Shown: one piece after another, positions 25,588 through 34,502 of the stretch
Layout: each line of letters starts with the position of its first letter
How positions within the stretch are numbered: position 1 is the stretch's first letter
NCBI GenBank assembly: GCA_964463145.1
Contig: CAYXBG010000002.1
Location: forward strand, 1 to 53,063
Reading direction: 5' to 3'
Origin: CAYXBG01 sp964463145
GTDB lineage: Bacteria; Acidobacteriota; UBA6911; RPQK01; CBDAPI01
Length of the DNA stretch: 53,063 nt
Made by a program: the position numbers and the translations under genes
Notes under the pieces: generated by a model
What the model was told of the DNA's origin: nothing
Databases searched by the model: none
The model's input: only the letters and a program-made list of their open reading frames with translations

Positions 25588-26859
25588 TTAAACTGAAGAC
25601 CCCTTCAAATAAGCTATTGTGAGCGGCCCCTGTGGCAAGACGGCTACTCTGCCCAGCTGACCCGCTCTTGATCGGACCATTTCTCCTATATCCAAGCATG
25701 GAGTGAACAATGCCCTCTCAACCTGCTCTTGTGTTAAGCCTTGGCTAAAGACACATACCTCAGCATGGTCTTGGATCATAGCTTGGATTTGCACCTGCCA
25801 TTGATCCTGGGCATGAAATCCTGGGCTATTGACCATCTCCAAAATCCGTTTGGGAGATCCAGCCTTATTTAAAAGCTCAGCATATCGCCCATGATCGGGA
25901 AGCCCATCTGCACAAGCAGCAACCATTAGGATGGTCCCTCCTTGCTTGACGATTTGGCGAGCCGCACTCATTCCTTTCACACACTGGTATAAATTCTGAT
26001 CCAGGGGGTAACCACTATTGGTTGTTATAACCAAATCAAAAGGGCTTTCTACAGAAACCATGGCACTGCGCTTAACAAAATCGCATCCGGCACGGTGTGC
26101 CGCACGAAGATCTCCTGCAAATACTCCGGTAATTTCACGTCTCTCATTCAGGGTGACGTTTAAAAGAAATGTAGGTTGGGTTAGGAGCGCCGCTTCTAAC
26201 ATTTCTTCCCATATAGGATTACCCTCCGTTATGCCCCAGGTGGCATTCTGACTCCCAATCATGGACGCTGAGTGGTTAGTTAAAACACTTTCCGCACCTG
26301 CTATGGCTGGTAGAACCCCCTTCGGGCCGCCGCTAAAACCAGCGAAAAAATGAGGTTCGATAAAGCCCGTTAGAATTCGAACATCGGCTTCCATATAAGC
26401 ACGGTTAACTCTCAGGGTGGATCCAAAAGAAGTACTGCCTAGCTGAACCAGATTGGCATCGTCATACGCATCGTGTTGAAGGCAACGATACCCATCAACA
26501 ATAGAGTCTCCCAACATCTCTCGCAGTTCTATATCGGTTTGCGGACGATGTGTGCCCAAAGCATTCAGAAGGGTTATGTCATGAGAATGCACACCTTCTG
26601 ATTCGAGTAGTTCAATAAGGACTGGAAGGATGCGATCATTGGGAGTGGCTCGGGTGATGTCACTGTGCACAATGACGACTTTATCTCCAGCCTTTACCTT
26701 GCTGGGAAGAGGTCTATCCTGGATAGGATCCAACATGCTATTCCTAAGGGACCTTACCTCATCTTTCAGGCCAGGAGTTGGATGTGATTCGAGCAGTACG
26801 GATTGATCGGGGAGCTCTACTTCCAAGCCATGGTGGCCATACGCAAGCTGAATCTTCAT
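25588..26859 (-). CDS. larA: LarA-family nickel-pincer racemase/epimerase
   Basis: A 423-aa LarA homologue. The residues that bind the nickel-pincer nucleotide and act in catalysis are in place: His104 (NALGTHRP), His170 and Lys180 (FIEPHFFAGFSGGPKG), and His196 (TNHSASM). These keep the same spacing as His108, His174, Lys184 and His200 of Lactobacillus plantarum LarA. LarB, LarC and LarE, which make the cofactor, are not in the window. The gene is the last of a three-gene minus-strand group after a Gfo/Idh oxidoreductase (22-bp gap) and a TIM-barrel isomerase. That context points to a sugar-acid C2 epimerase rather than lactate racemase, although lutABC 5 kb away leaves lactate possible. Confidence 0.85.
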   Translation of the reverse strand: MKIQLAYGHHGLEVELPDQSVLLESHPTPGLKDEVRSLRNSMLDPIQDRPLPSKVKAGDKVVIVHSDITRATPNDRILPVLIELLESEGVHSHDITLLNALGTHRPQTDIELREMLGDSIVDGYRCLQHDAYDDANLVQLGSTSFGSTLRVNRAYMEADVRILTGFIEPHFFAGFSGGPKGVLPAIAGAESVLTNHSASMIGSQNATWGITEGNPIWEEMLEAALLTQPTFLLNVTLNERREITGVFAGDLRAAHRAGCDFVKRSAMVSVESPFDLVITTNSGYPLDQNLYQCVKGMSAARQIVKQGGTILMVAACADGLPDHGRYAELLNKAGSPKRILEMVNSPGFHAQDQWQVQIQAMIQDHAEVCVFSQGLTQEQVERALFTPCLDIGEMVRSRAGQLGRVAVLPQGPLTIAYLKGSSV

Positions 26860-26881
26860 GAGAACTCAGATCCCCCCTCGG

Positions 26882-28024
26882 CTAGTATGAGACATCCTTC
26901 CAGACTCCATCTCGGGCTGACTCTAGAACAGCGTCACACACGATTTGAGTGTTGAGACCGTCTCTAAAATCGGGGCATCGCTTTTCGCCGGCTTCTAATC
27001 CCTTGAGAAAGTCAGCAACAGCATTGATAAAAGTGTGCTCGTATCCGATGGAACATCCCGGCACCCACCAGTTGTCCATATAAGGATGATCTGAGTCCCA
27101 TACTTGCACATTCCTCCAACCGCGCACCTCAGTGTCATCCTCGTGGGAAAAAACTGAGAGTTCGTGTGCGTCCTCAAGATCGAACTGAATGGAGCCCTTC
27201 TCGCCGTTCATTTCTAGTGTATTCTGATTCTTGCGACCCCGAGCGTAACGGGTAGACTCAAAGGTTCCCAGCGATCCATTCTCAAAGCGTGCCAGGAAGG
27301 CACAGGCATCATCTATCCCAACCGGAGCTAGGCTTTCCGGCTTTCCTTGAATAGGGCGTTCCTTTATGAAAGTTTCCGTCATCCCAACAACTGAAGAGAT
27401 AGGACCATTCAACCACATAGATAAGTCAATAGAATGAGCCAAAAGATCACCTGTGACACCACTACCTGCGACTTCACTATCCAGCCTCCAGAGGGTTGCA
27501 CCCCCCTGTGGCACTTCTGGGCTGATAGTCCAATCCTGCAGATATTTGGCTCGATAATGGAACACTTTCCCCACTCTGCCTTGGTCAACGATTTTTTTAG
27601 CCAGAGCCAATGCAGGCACCCGACGATAGTTGAACCAAACCATGTTTACGACTCCCATCTTCTCAACCGCTTCGGCCATATCTTGGGCTTCACTGGCGCG
27701 CATAGCCAATGGCTTCTCACAGGCGATCATTTTGCCAGCCTCAACAGCGGCCATAGCTATCTCGTAATGGGTATTGTTGGGCGAACAAATATCCACTATG
27801 TCAATGTCTTTGCGCGTTATTAAATTCTTCCAGTCTGTCTCTACTTCTTGCCAGCCCCAACGATTTGCAAAGGGTTCAATTCCGTCCCGCTTGCGACCGC
27901 AAACCACTTTCATCACGGGCTCGTAGTCAAGATCAAAGAATTGATTAACTTTTCTATAGGCGTTGGAATGGGCCCGCCCCATAAACCCATATCCTATCAG
28001 TGCTACGTTGAGCTTCTTTTTCAT
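26882..28024 (-). CDS. Cytosolic Gfo/Idh/MocA-family sugar dehydrogenase
   Basis: A 380-aa oxidoreductase without an export signal, starting KKLNVALIGYGFMGRAHSNAY (Rossmann fold) with the conserved CEKPLA motif near residue 105 and the C-terminal domain motifs GSGVTGDLLAHSIDLSMWL and GYEHTFINAVADFL. It resembles inositol/levoglucosan dehydrogenase-type enzymes. ATG codons stand at 28030 and 28024. AAGGAG lies only 2 nt from the first but 8 nt from the second, so 28024 is preferred. Located between the isomerase and larA genes, it probably oxidises a sugar or cyclitol in the same pathway. Confidence 0.87.
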   Translation of the reverse strand: MKKKLNVALIGYGFMGRAHSNAYRKVNQFFDLDYEPVMKVVCGRKRDGIEPFANRWGWQEVETDWKNLITRKDIDIVDICSPNNTHYEIAMAAVEAGKMIACEKPLAMRASEAQDMAEAVEKMGVVNMVWFNYRRVPALALAKKIVDQGRVGKVFHYRAKYLQDWTISPEVPQGGATLWRLDSEVAGSGVTGDLLAHSIDLSMWLNGPISSVVGMTETFIKERPIQGKPESLAPVGIDDACAFLARFENGSLGTFESTRYARGRKNQNTLEMNGEKGSIQFDLEDAHELSVFSHEDDTEVRGWRNVQVWDSDHPYMDNWWVPGCSIGYEHTFINAVADFLKGLEAGEKRCPDFRDGLNTQIVCDAVLESARDGVWKDVSY

Positions 28025-28116
28025 GGACATGGCTCCTTAAAAATTTGTAAACCCTCCCAGTAACTGCTTTATGAAAAAGGAAGAATCATTGGCCTTCACA
28101 TATACTTCCGGAGTAC

Positions 28117-28965
28117 TTACTCCGAAGATTTCCACATTTGATGGACGAATGGAAATCCTTCTTCATACACTTGCTCTGGCGACTCGAAAAAGGTTCTCCA
28201 TATTTTAATGGCGTTGGCGAAATCCTGTGCCATCCTTGAAAACGCTTCTATTACCAACCAGCGGTCATATCCTATTTTCCTTAAAGCTCGAAAAGACTTT
28301 TCCCAGTGAACCTGTCCACGTCCTGGAGTTCCTCTGTCACTCTCACTAATGTGGACATGATTAATATGAGGTGCAGAAGTTTGGATAACATCTACAACAT
28401 CTTTTTCCTCGATGTGGGCATGATGAGTATCGTAAAGAATCCCTACCGAAGGATGTCCAATACGGTCCACTAGTTCACAGGCTTGAGCAGCAGTGTTCAT
28501 CAGATAGCACTCAAACCGGTTTAAATGTTCAATCGATAATTCTACTTCTACATTACCCGCATAGTCGGCCACATTACCTAAGACTTCTACACATCGACTC
28601 AACTCATCCTTTGTGGGAGGCCTGCCCGAGAAAACAGCATGAGGGGAGTGGAACGGCCCACACAAAATTTTACTGCCTAAACGTGCTGACGTATCGACGG
28701 CCCACCTGAGACGATCCTCAGCAGCTTGCCTGATCTTGGGATCAGAACTGACAGGGCTGGTCTCGGGGTTGACGGTTGTGACGGTTGTGACTTCCAGGCC
28801 CAGATCCTGCAAACATTGGGAGACCTCACCATAGTTGTCAGGGTTCCCAGGATCTATGGGAAGCTCGACCCCATCGAATCCTATTTGCTTCAAATTTTTG
28901 AAGATGGGGAAATGCTCAGACGTCACGTAAGTCGTCCAGAGAAGCAGATTCATTCCTAGTTTCAT
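28117..28965 (-). CDS. Sugar phosphate isomerase/epimerase (AP-endonuclease-2 TIM barrel)
   Basis: A 282-aa TIM barrel of the D-tagatose/D-psicose 3-epimerase type: KLGMNLLLWT at the start, IGFDGVELPI, ILCGPFHSP, ELSIEHLNRFECYLMNT (first catalytic Glu), VGILYDTHHAHIEE (metal Asp and His), NHVHISESDRGTPGRGQVHW and WLVIEAF (second Glu). The full set of metal and catalytic residues looks intact. It heads the minus-strand group with the Gfo/Idh and LarA genes, 92 bp upstream of the former. It likely epimerises a keto-sugar or keto-sugar acid; the substrate is not predicted. Confidence 0.85.
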   Translation of the reverse strand: MKLGMNLLLWTTYVTSEHFPIFKNLKQIGFDGVELPIDPGNPDNYGEVSQCLQDLGLEVTTVTTVNPETSPVSSDPKIRQAAEDRLRWAVDTSARLGSKILCGPFHSPHAVFSGRPPTKDELSRCVEVLGNVADYAGNVEVELSIEHLNRFECYLMNTAAQACELVDRIGHPSVGILYDTHHAHIEEKDVVDVIQTSAPHINHVHISESDRGTPGRGQVHWEKSFRALRKIGYDRWLVIEAFSRMAQDFANAIKIWRTFFESPEQVYEEGFPFVHQMWKSSE

Positions 28966-29174
28966 TGGGCTTCTTCGCTCCTATTAATTCTATTCATTGA
29001 TTGCTTGATCAACTGATCTCACCTTAGCAGATCAACAGTCAGGGTTGAAAATATGATTACCTGCTAGGCCTCTCGAATACAGATATCAAGAGGTTCTTTA
29101 CCCGGAACAGTGATACCCATGAAGAGCAGATGCTAACTTTGATGCTGACCTGCCGCTAAGGTAGAGTATTCGGG

Positions 29175-30623
29175 ATGTCCAGAAAACATAATTACCCTCG
29201 AATTTCGACTTTAAATGCTCCCGAGAAATTTCGCTCGCACCTTGATAAATTGAAGTTGGACATGGACTTCGATGAAAAACTCGAATCGGGAGTAAACTCG
29301 ACCCTTTCAAAATCCCTAGCATGCGGAGAAAAACTGATAGGAAACCGTTTTTGCGTTCTCCCAATGGAAGGCTGGGATGGTACTAAGGATGGTCGCCCAA
29401 CCGAATTAACCACTCGCCGCTGGGAAAACTTCGGACGAAGTGGGGCCAAGCTCATCTGGGGAGGAGAAGCCGTTGCTGTTCAGAAAGATGGCCGAGCCAA
29501 TCCCAACCAACTTTTGATGTGTCAAGCCAATTTGAGTAGCTTGGAAAATTTGCGACACGTGTTAGTAAAGACACATTCCGAAAGATTCCACAACACCAGT
29601 GATCTCTTGGTTGGATTACAATTGACGCACTCCGGTCGCTTCGCACGCCCCAGTCAATCCACCAAATTGGAACCGCGTATTCTTTTCCATCACCGGCAAC
29701 TCGATAAAAAATTTGGAACTCCTCCAGATCTCCCCTGTTTGAATGACTCAGATATACAAAGATTGATCGATCACTTTATACAAGCCGCCGTTTGGGCCAA
29801 CCAGATAGGATTTTCCTTTGTCGACATCAAACACTGCCACGGGTACCTCGGACATGAGTTCCTCAATGCTGTGAACCGTAAGGGGCCCTACGGTGGTTCT
29901 TTTGAAAATAGAACCCGTTTTTTGAGGGAGATAGTCGCGGGCATCCGTGCGGAGGCACCCAGCCTTGAGATTGGCGTTCGTCTAAGTGCATTCGATATGC
30001 CTGTGTATGTGTCAGATGAAACAGGCAAAGGAATTCCGATGGAGCCAGCACAAAAGGATTTCATGTTTGGGGCGCTTGCTGAAAATGCTAGGAACTGGGC
30101 TGAGATCCAACTGCCTGAGGTTGAAAGGTTGATGCGGTTGTTCGAATCGCTCAGCATTCGACTAGTCTGCCTGAGCGGCGGCAGCCCCTATTATAATCCT
30201 CATATCCAAAGACCTGCCTTATTTCCACCTTCGGATGGGTACACTCCTCCAGAAGATCCCTTGGTAGGAGTCGACAGGCACATCCAGGTTACCCAATGGC
30301 TGAAGAAGCGTTTTCCCGATGTAATGCTGGTAGGGTCAGGCTATAGTTATCTGCAGGAATGGCTTCCGCATGTTGCGCAGAGACAGGTGCGCAAGGGAGC
30401 TGTCGATATGATCGGCCTGGGTCGAATGATGCTTTCTTACCCAGATTTGGCGTCAGATGTTTTGGCTGGGCGACCTCTGAATCGCAAGCTATTCTGCCGA
30501 ACTTTTAGCGACTGCACTACGGGGCCGCGCGCAGGACTGATCTCAGGCTGTTTTCCGCTTGACCCTTATTATAAGTCCCACCCGGCTGCAAAAGAGCTGA
30601 AGAAAATCAAATCTAAAAAATGA
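29175..30623 (+). CDS. Old Yellow Enzyme-family NADH:flavin oxidoreductase
   Basis: A 482-aa FMN-dependent OYE barrel. Visible segments are NRFCVLPMEGWDGT at the first strand (after an N-terminal extension of ~55 residues), GLQLTHSGRFARPS, the active-site region IKHCHGYLGHEFLNA, NRKGPYGGSFENRTRFLREI, and the FMN-phosphate region DMIGLGRMMLSYPDLASDV. The Cys-containing tail CRTFSDCTTGPRAGLISGC departs from the four-Cys cluster pattern of 2,4-dienoyl-CoA reductase types, so an iron-sulfur cluster is not expected there. It is 42 bp upstream of an esterase gene in the same direction. The substrate is unknown. Confidence 0.85.
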   Translation: MSRKHNYPRISTLNAPEKFRSHLDKLKLDMDFDEKLESGVNSTLSKSLACGEKLIGNRFCVLPMEGWDGTKDGRPTELTTRRWENFGRSGAKLIWGGEAVAVQKDGRANPNQLLMCQANLSSLENLRHVLVKTHSERFHNTSDLLVGLQLTHSGRFARPSQSTKLEPRILFHHRQLDKKFGTPPDLPCLNDSDIQRLIDHFIQAAVWANQIGFSFVDIKHCHGYLGHEFLNAVNRKGPYGGSFENRTRFLREIVAGIRAEAPSLEIGVRLSAFDMPVYVSDETGKGIPMEPAQKDFMFGALAENARNWAEIQLPEVERLMRLFESLSIRLVCLSGGSPYYNPHIQRPALFPPSDGYTPPEDPLVGVDRHIQVTQWLKKRFPDVMLVGSGYSYLQEWLPHVAQRQVRKGAVDMIGLGRMMLSYPDLASDVLAGRPLNRKLFCRTFSDCTTGPRAGLISGCFPLDPYYKSHPAAKELKKIKSKK

Positions 30624-30665
30624 AATACGAGCATAACCTGCACTCACAGTCAGAGAGAACCTAAA

Positions 30666-31325
30666 GTGTCGTCAAATGTCAGCCAACATGTCATCCAAGC
30701 TTCCACTCATGGCCGTTATCTTTTTAGGCCGAGTTCCAAGAAACAGCCTCCCCTCCTTGTTGGCTTCCACGGCTACGCTGAGACCGCAGTACTGCAGATG
30801 GAGCGTCTTCAACAGATACCCTTTTCGGATAAATGGTCCCTCTGCACCATCGAGGCATTACACCAGTTTTACAGAATGAAGGACAATCAAGTGGTTTCAA
30901 GTTGGATGACCCGATTTCTAAGAGACCAGGCTATCCAAAACAATATGTCCTACGTGAATTCAGTCGTAGAGCAGTTGCACGATGAGAACGACCTCTCAGG
31001 AACAGTCGTCTATTTAGGTTTTTCTCAGGGAGTGGCAATGGCCTACCGAACGGCACTCTCAGCAGGCGCCGCAGGTATTATTTCACTAGCAGGAGACCTT
31101 CCCCCCGAAATAGTATCTCCCAACAGTGGAGGTGTTATTCCCAGAGTTCTCCTGGGTAGGTGTCTAGAAGACCAATGGTATACAAAGCAGAACTTAGCAT
31201 CAGATCTGAAGCGTCTCAAGCTAATGGGTATCGTTGTTGAGACCTGTTCCCTGGAGTGCGGCCATGAATGGACAACTTCTTTTGGACACAAATGTGGGGA
31301 TTTCCTAGAAAAATTCATAGACTAA
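30666..31325 (+). CDS. Alpha/beta-hydrolase (phospholipase/carboxylesterase type)
   Basis: A 219-aa serine hydrolase. LLVGFHGYAE gives the oxyanion-hole region. GFSQGVAMAYR holds the nucleophile Ser in the GxSxG-like elbow, RVLLGRCLEDQWYT places the Asp, and LECGHEW supplies the catalytic His. Compact size and the FSQG elbow fit the carboxylesterase/phospholipase family (YpfH/esterase D-like). The start is GTG at 30666. No signal peptide, so it is cytosolic. It follows the OYE gene closely. Confidence 0.8.
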   Translation: MSSNVSQHVIQASTHGRYLFRPSSKKQPPLLVGFHGYAETAVLQMERLQQIPFSDKWSLCTIEALHQFYRMKDNQVVSSWMTRFLRDQAIQNNMSYVNSVVEQLHDENDLSGTVVYLGFSQGVAMAYRTALSAGAAGIISLAGDLPPEIVSPNSGGVIPRVLLGRCLEDQWYTKQNLASDLKRLKLMGIVVETCSLECGHEWTTSFGHKCGDFLEKFID

Positions 31326-31396
31326 TTGATCCGGCTTGTACGTTTTACCTAATCCCAGATCTAACAACAGTGGGCTAGTAAATCACTCAACTTTTA

Positions 31397-32092
31397 TTAG
31401 TTATTAGAGGGATCAGTCAAAATTACATGCCAACCGGTAGGTCCATGTACTCCACGGACTAGCGTGGCTTCAATATCACCAGTCTGACTCGGACCGGATA
31501 TGAGGCTTATGAGACTCGACTTTTTCAGCGGCAGGTCACTGGAAAAAGCTTCTTGAGAATTCCTGACTATTTGATTTACATCCAGGAAGGTAACTCGATT
31601 TGGAACTAAGCCCAATAACAAGCGCATTCTACGCCTTCCAGAACAGAAGAAAACTGAACCCGTTTCCGCAATAGCAAGCCTGCCTGAACCGGCAGAAAGC
31701 TTAGCCGACTCAATATGATGCAGAGCCAAAGGTCTAACGTTGAGTACTATGGGAAGTGCTACCCCTTTAGAATGAGAAGAAAATACCAGCTCGTTGTCAT
31801 CGAAGGCGTTCTTGCCCCTAATTTCATGAGGTATGCCGTTGGTTATCAGCACATCAGGATCTTCCCAAAAGATCTCATCCGCTCCGGTCTTCTGCAGAAC
31901 GCGACTCAAGCATTCCTGGAAACCCAGCTTACGGGCGTCAAAAACAGTACCGCCTGCTTCCTCAAGTCTAAGAGTGAAAGTGTCCACCCGATTATCTAAT
32001 GCCCGAGAGGTAGTAGGCTCGGGAGGAAGCGGAATTTTCGGGTGGTCACGCAATGCCTGTCGAAGACGCCAAAGTATCTCGGATCGGTTCAA
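31397..32092 (-). CDS. lutC: Lactate utilisation protein C (LUD domain)
   Basis: A 231-aa LUD-domain protein: NRSEILWRLRQAL at the N-terminus, ADEIFWEDPDVL, and the domain core LAIAETGSVFFCSGRRRMRLL with ALHHI before it. LutC works with LutA and LutB to oxidise L-lactate to pyruvate. Its start overlaps the lutB stop by 4 bp, so it is the last gene of a coupled lutABC operon on the minus strand. Confidence 0.9.
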   Translation of the reverse strand: MNRSEILWRLRQALRDHPKIPLPPEPTTSRALDNRVDTFTLRLEEAGGTVFDARKLGFQECLSRVLQKTGADEIFWEDPDVLITNGIPHEIRGKNAFDDNELVFSSHSKGVALPIVLNVRPLALHHIESAKLSAGSGRLAIAETGSVFFCSGRRRMRLLLGLVPNRVTFLDVNQIVRNSQEAFSSDLPLKKSSLISLISGPSQTGDIEATLVRGVHGPTGWHVILTDPSNN

Positions 32093-33495
32093 GAACCCTC
32101 CTTCTCAGCGTACATTTCTCGGAAAGTCTTTTCCGGAAATTTCGGGAGTTCATGGTACCGCGCCCATCTCCTTAAGAATGGAACTGGAAAGTACCTGTGC
32201 TCTTTTTTCAAAAGTATCTTCTGACCAAACTTGACGACCTGCATCACTCCAGAGATCCTTTCCGGTCTCTGCATGCACCATCCCCAAATTTGAAAGGCTA
32301 GCTTTTGAAGTTGAATGCTCCCTGATTTTCGATCCTTTGCTTCCCGGATTTTTTCTCGGAGTTTTAATAGGATTTGAGGAATCTCAATCTTTACAGGACA
32401 TACTTCGCCGCAAGCGCCACATAACGAAGATGCAAATGGGTGCTCCGGAGCAGCTTCCAGAGATTCCAGTTGCGGAGTCAAAATAGCCCCTATTGGGCCT
32501 TGATAAGTGCTCGCGTAGGCATGACCACCGATATTTTGGTAGACCGGGCAGCTGTTAAGACAAGCTCCACAACGAATACAACTTAGGGTTTGCGCTAGAA
32601 ATGGGTCATTCAGGATCCCACTACGACCATTATCCAGAAGGATAAGATACAACTCTTCAGGTCCGTCGATCTCTCCTGGTCGGCGCGGCCCAGAAATCAA
32701 ATTGACGTAGGATGAGATCCTCTGTCCTGACGCGCTATGAATTAGTAACTTAAGAAAATTAGGAAGATTTTCTAAGCGGGGGATTACCTTTTCGATACCC
32801 ATGACAGCAACATGGATCCGAGGCTTAGAAACCGTCAGAAAAATATTTCCTTCATTTTCAACTAAGACCAGTGTGCCCGAGTCAGCGATCCCAAAATTGA
32901 CACCAGTTATACCCATGCCAGCTCTTAAAAACTCATGCCTCAATTTCTGACGGGCTTCAGCGGTTAGATCCTCTGCTCGAGAAAGCTTCGGCGGTCCGTG
33001 TTTTCTGTAGAAAAGGTCAGAAATCTGATCCTTAGAGAGATGAATGGACGGGCCAAGTATATGTGAAGGCTTTTGTCCGGCGATCTGGATAATATATTCT
33101 CCCAGGTCAGTCTCAATGACACGCGCTCCTTCTCTCTCCAAAGCAGGATTAAGGGCAATCTCTTCAGTCGTCATCGACTTACTCTTAACAACACTTCGGA
33201 TATCACGATCGCGAATTAGTTGTAGGATAAAGTTGCGGGCATATTCCGCATTTTGAGCCCAAATCACCTTACCTCCGAGGCCGGTAACATTTTTTTCCAG
33301 TTCCTCTAGGTAATCTGGGAGCCGGCTTAACGTATGTTGCTTCACCTGCCGGCCATATTCACGAAGCCTTTCCCAATCAGCAACGCTTTCGATTGCTTTT
33401 TCTCTCTTTTTACGCCGGCTCGAGCGGCGTAAATTGTTCTCGAGATTTTCCTGTAACTGCTTATCTTGCAGTGCTTTGTGAACACGAACTTGCAT
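32089..33495 (-). CDS. lutB: Lactate utilisation protein B (LUD plus 4Fe-4S ferredoxin domain)
   Basis: A ~468-aa iron-sulfur protein of L-lactate oxidation. The LUD domain covers residues ~50-270 (VVKSKSMTTEEIALN, GITGVNFGIADSGTLVLVENEG), followed by two ferredoxin-like Cys clusters, CIRCGACLNSCPVY and CGACGEVCPVKIEIP. The frame is open to 33603, but that start would lie inside lutA. ATG 33495 gives a protein of the usual LutB size, sits 20 nt after the lutA stop and has GGGGAAAG upstream, so it is preferred. The 3' end overlaps lutC by 4 bp. Confidence 0.9.
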   Translation of the reverse strand: MQVRVHKALQDKQLQENLENNLRRSSRRKKREKAIESVADWERLREYGRQVKQHTLSRLPDYLEELEKNVTGLGGKVIWAQNAEYARNFILQLIRDRDIRSVVKSKSMTTEEIALNPALEREGARVIETDLGEYIIQIAGQKPSHILGPSIHLSKDQISDLFYRKHGPPKLSRAEDLTAEARQKLRHEFLRAGMGITGVNFGIADSGTLVLVENEGNIFLTVSKPRIHVAVMGIEKVIPRLENLPNFLKLLIHSASGQRISSYVNLISGPRRPGEIDGPEELYLILLDNGRSGILNDPFLAQTLSCIRCGACLNSCPVYQNIGGHAYASTYQGPIGAILTPQLESLEAAPEHPFASSLCGACGEVCPVKIEIPQILLKLREKIREAKDRKSGSIQLQKLAFQIWGWCMQRPERISGVMQVVKFGQKILLKKEHRYFPVPFLRRWARYHELPKFPEKTFREMYAEKEGS

Positions 33496-33515
33496 TACAG
33501 GTAATTCTTTCCCCA

Positions 33516-34235
33516 CTAGAATTCCGCCAATAGTTCCGCTACATGGAGGGTTTGCAGGGGAGTCTTCTCTCTCCGGATCAGACCATCCAGGTGCATGAGA
33601 CAACTAACATCGGTGGCAACGACATACTCGGCTCCAGTTTCCTTAATGGCGCGTAGTTTTTGACTCCCCATCACCGCCGAAAGTTCATCAAACTTGACTG
33701 AAAACAGTCCTCCAAATCCGCAACAAAGTTCCGGATCCTCCATTTCCCGGAAGTCTATATCGGCAACACCGCCAATAAGCCGGCGCGGTTGTTCTCTTAT
33801 GCCCAACTCGCGCAAAAGGTGACAGGAGTCATGATAAGTAACGATATGAGGGAAAGAAGCACCTGTGGAATTCGTTTCCAAAACGGTTGACAGAAAATCA
33901 GTGAGCTCATAGGTCCGCCCTGCCATGCGTTTACTCGCCTCAGCCTCTTCAGGTGAGGACACCAAAAGCTTTGGTAAAAACACCTTGATCATAGCTGCAC
34001 AGGAACCCGACGGGGTCACAATATAATCAGACTCGGAAAATACTGCTAGCAGATTGCGGCCTACTCGAGCAGCTTCCTCAGGATAACCTGAGTTATAGGC
34101 AGGCTGCCCACAACAGGTTTGATCAGGCTTGAAATCGACCTCCAGGCCTAATTTTTCCAAAATGCGGACTGTGGCCATGCCCACCTTCGGATAGAGGTGC
34201 TCAACCAAGCAGGTAACAAAAATTGAGACCTTCAT
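33516..34235 (-). CDS. lutA: Lactate utilisation protein A (CCG-domain protein)
   Basis: A ~239-aa protein with two CCG-type cysteine clusters that bind a [4Fe-4S]-like centre: DQTCCGQPAYNSGY and PELCCGFGGLFSVKF, with HDSCHLLRELG between them. This is the LutA/GlcF-type C-terminal architecture. The frame extends to 34265; ATG 34235 is chosen because GGAG lies 8 nt upstream and because homologues start MKVSIFVTC-like. It is the first gene of lutABC and would be the promoter-proximal gene. Confidence 0.9.
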   Translation of the reverse strand: MKVSIFVTCLVEHLYPKVGMATVRILEKLGLEVDFKPDQTCCGQPAYNSGYPEEAARVGRNLLAVFSESDYIVTPSGSCAAMIKVFLPKLLVSSPEEAEASKRMAGRTYELTDFLSTVLETNSTGASFPHIVTYHDSCHLLRELGIREQPRRLIGGVADIDFREMEDPELCCGFGGLFSVKFDELSAVMGSQKLRAIKETGAEYVVATDVSCLMHLDGLIRREKTPLQTLHVAELLAEF

Positions 34236-34321
34236 GTGCCCTGCTCCACTGCAGTCCAAGTGCAACCTGTCATCACGGTAGAAATAAGCAATCTGGGGTA
34301 ATCTAAATGGAGTGTAAAATT

Positions 34322-34340
34322 CTAGACCCTTTGTGTCTAG
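34322..34340. promoter_or_regulatory. Inverted repeat, candidate operator upstream of lutA
   Basis: CTAGAC (34322-34327), 7 nt, then GTCTAG (34335-34340): a perfect 6-bp dyad in the 267-bp gap between lutA (minus) and the TlpA-like gene (plus). It lies 87 bp upstream of the lutA start. Arm length and spacing suit a dimeric regulator, but no regulator gene is adjacent and no promoter is clear. No gene or RNA is visible in the rest of the gap. Confidence 0.3.
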
Positions 34341-34502
34341 CTCTCAGGATCAATTAAATTCCATCCCAACCCAGATAAAAAAATCCGTCTAATGAGGTAG
34401 TCCGAACATTGAAACGTGCGTCCAGATAAGCGTCTTGCTGTGCTAGACTGTTACCTTATCTGAGCCCTGGAAAACCCCAGATAGAGGGTTCTTGGTGTAA
34501 AC

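Noticed and set aside
25386..25622. Small gene between the MBL protein and larA
   Set aside because: It overlaps the ends of both neighbours, has no ribosome binding site and no recognisable sequence.
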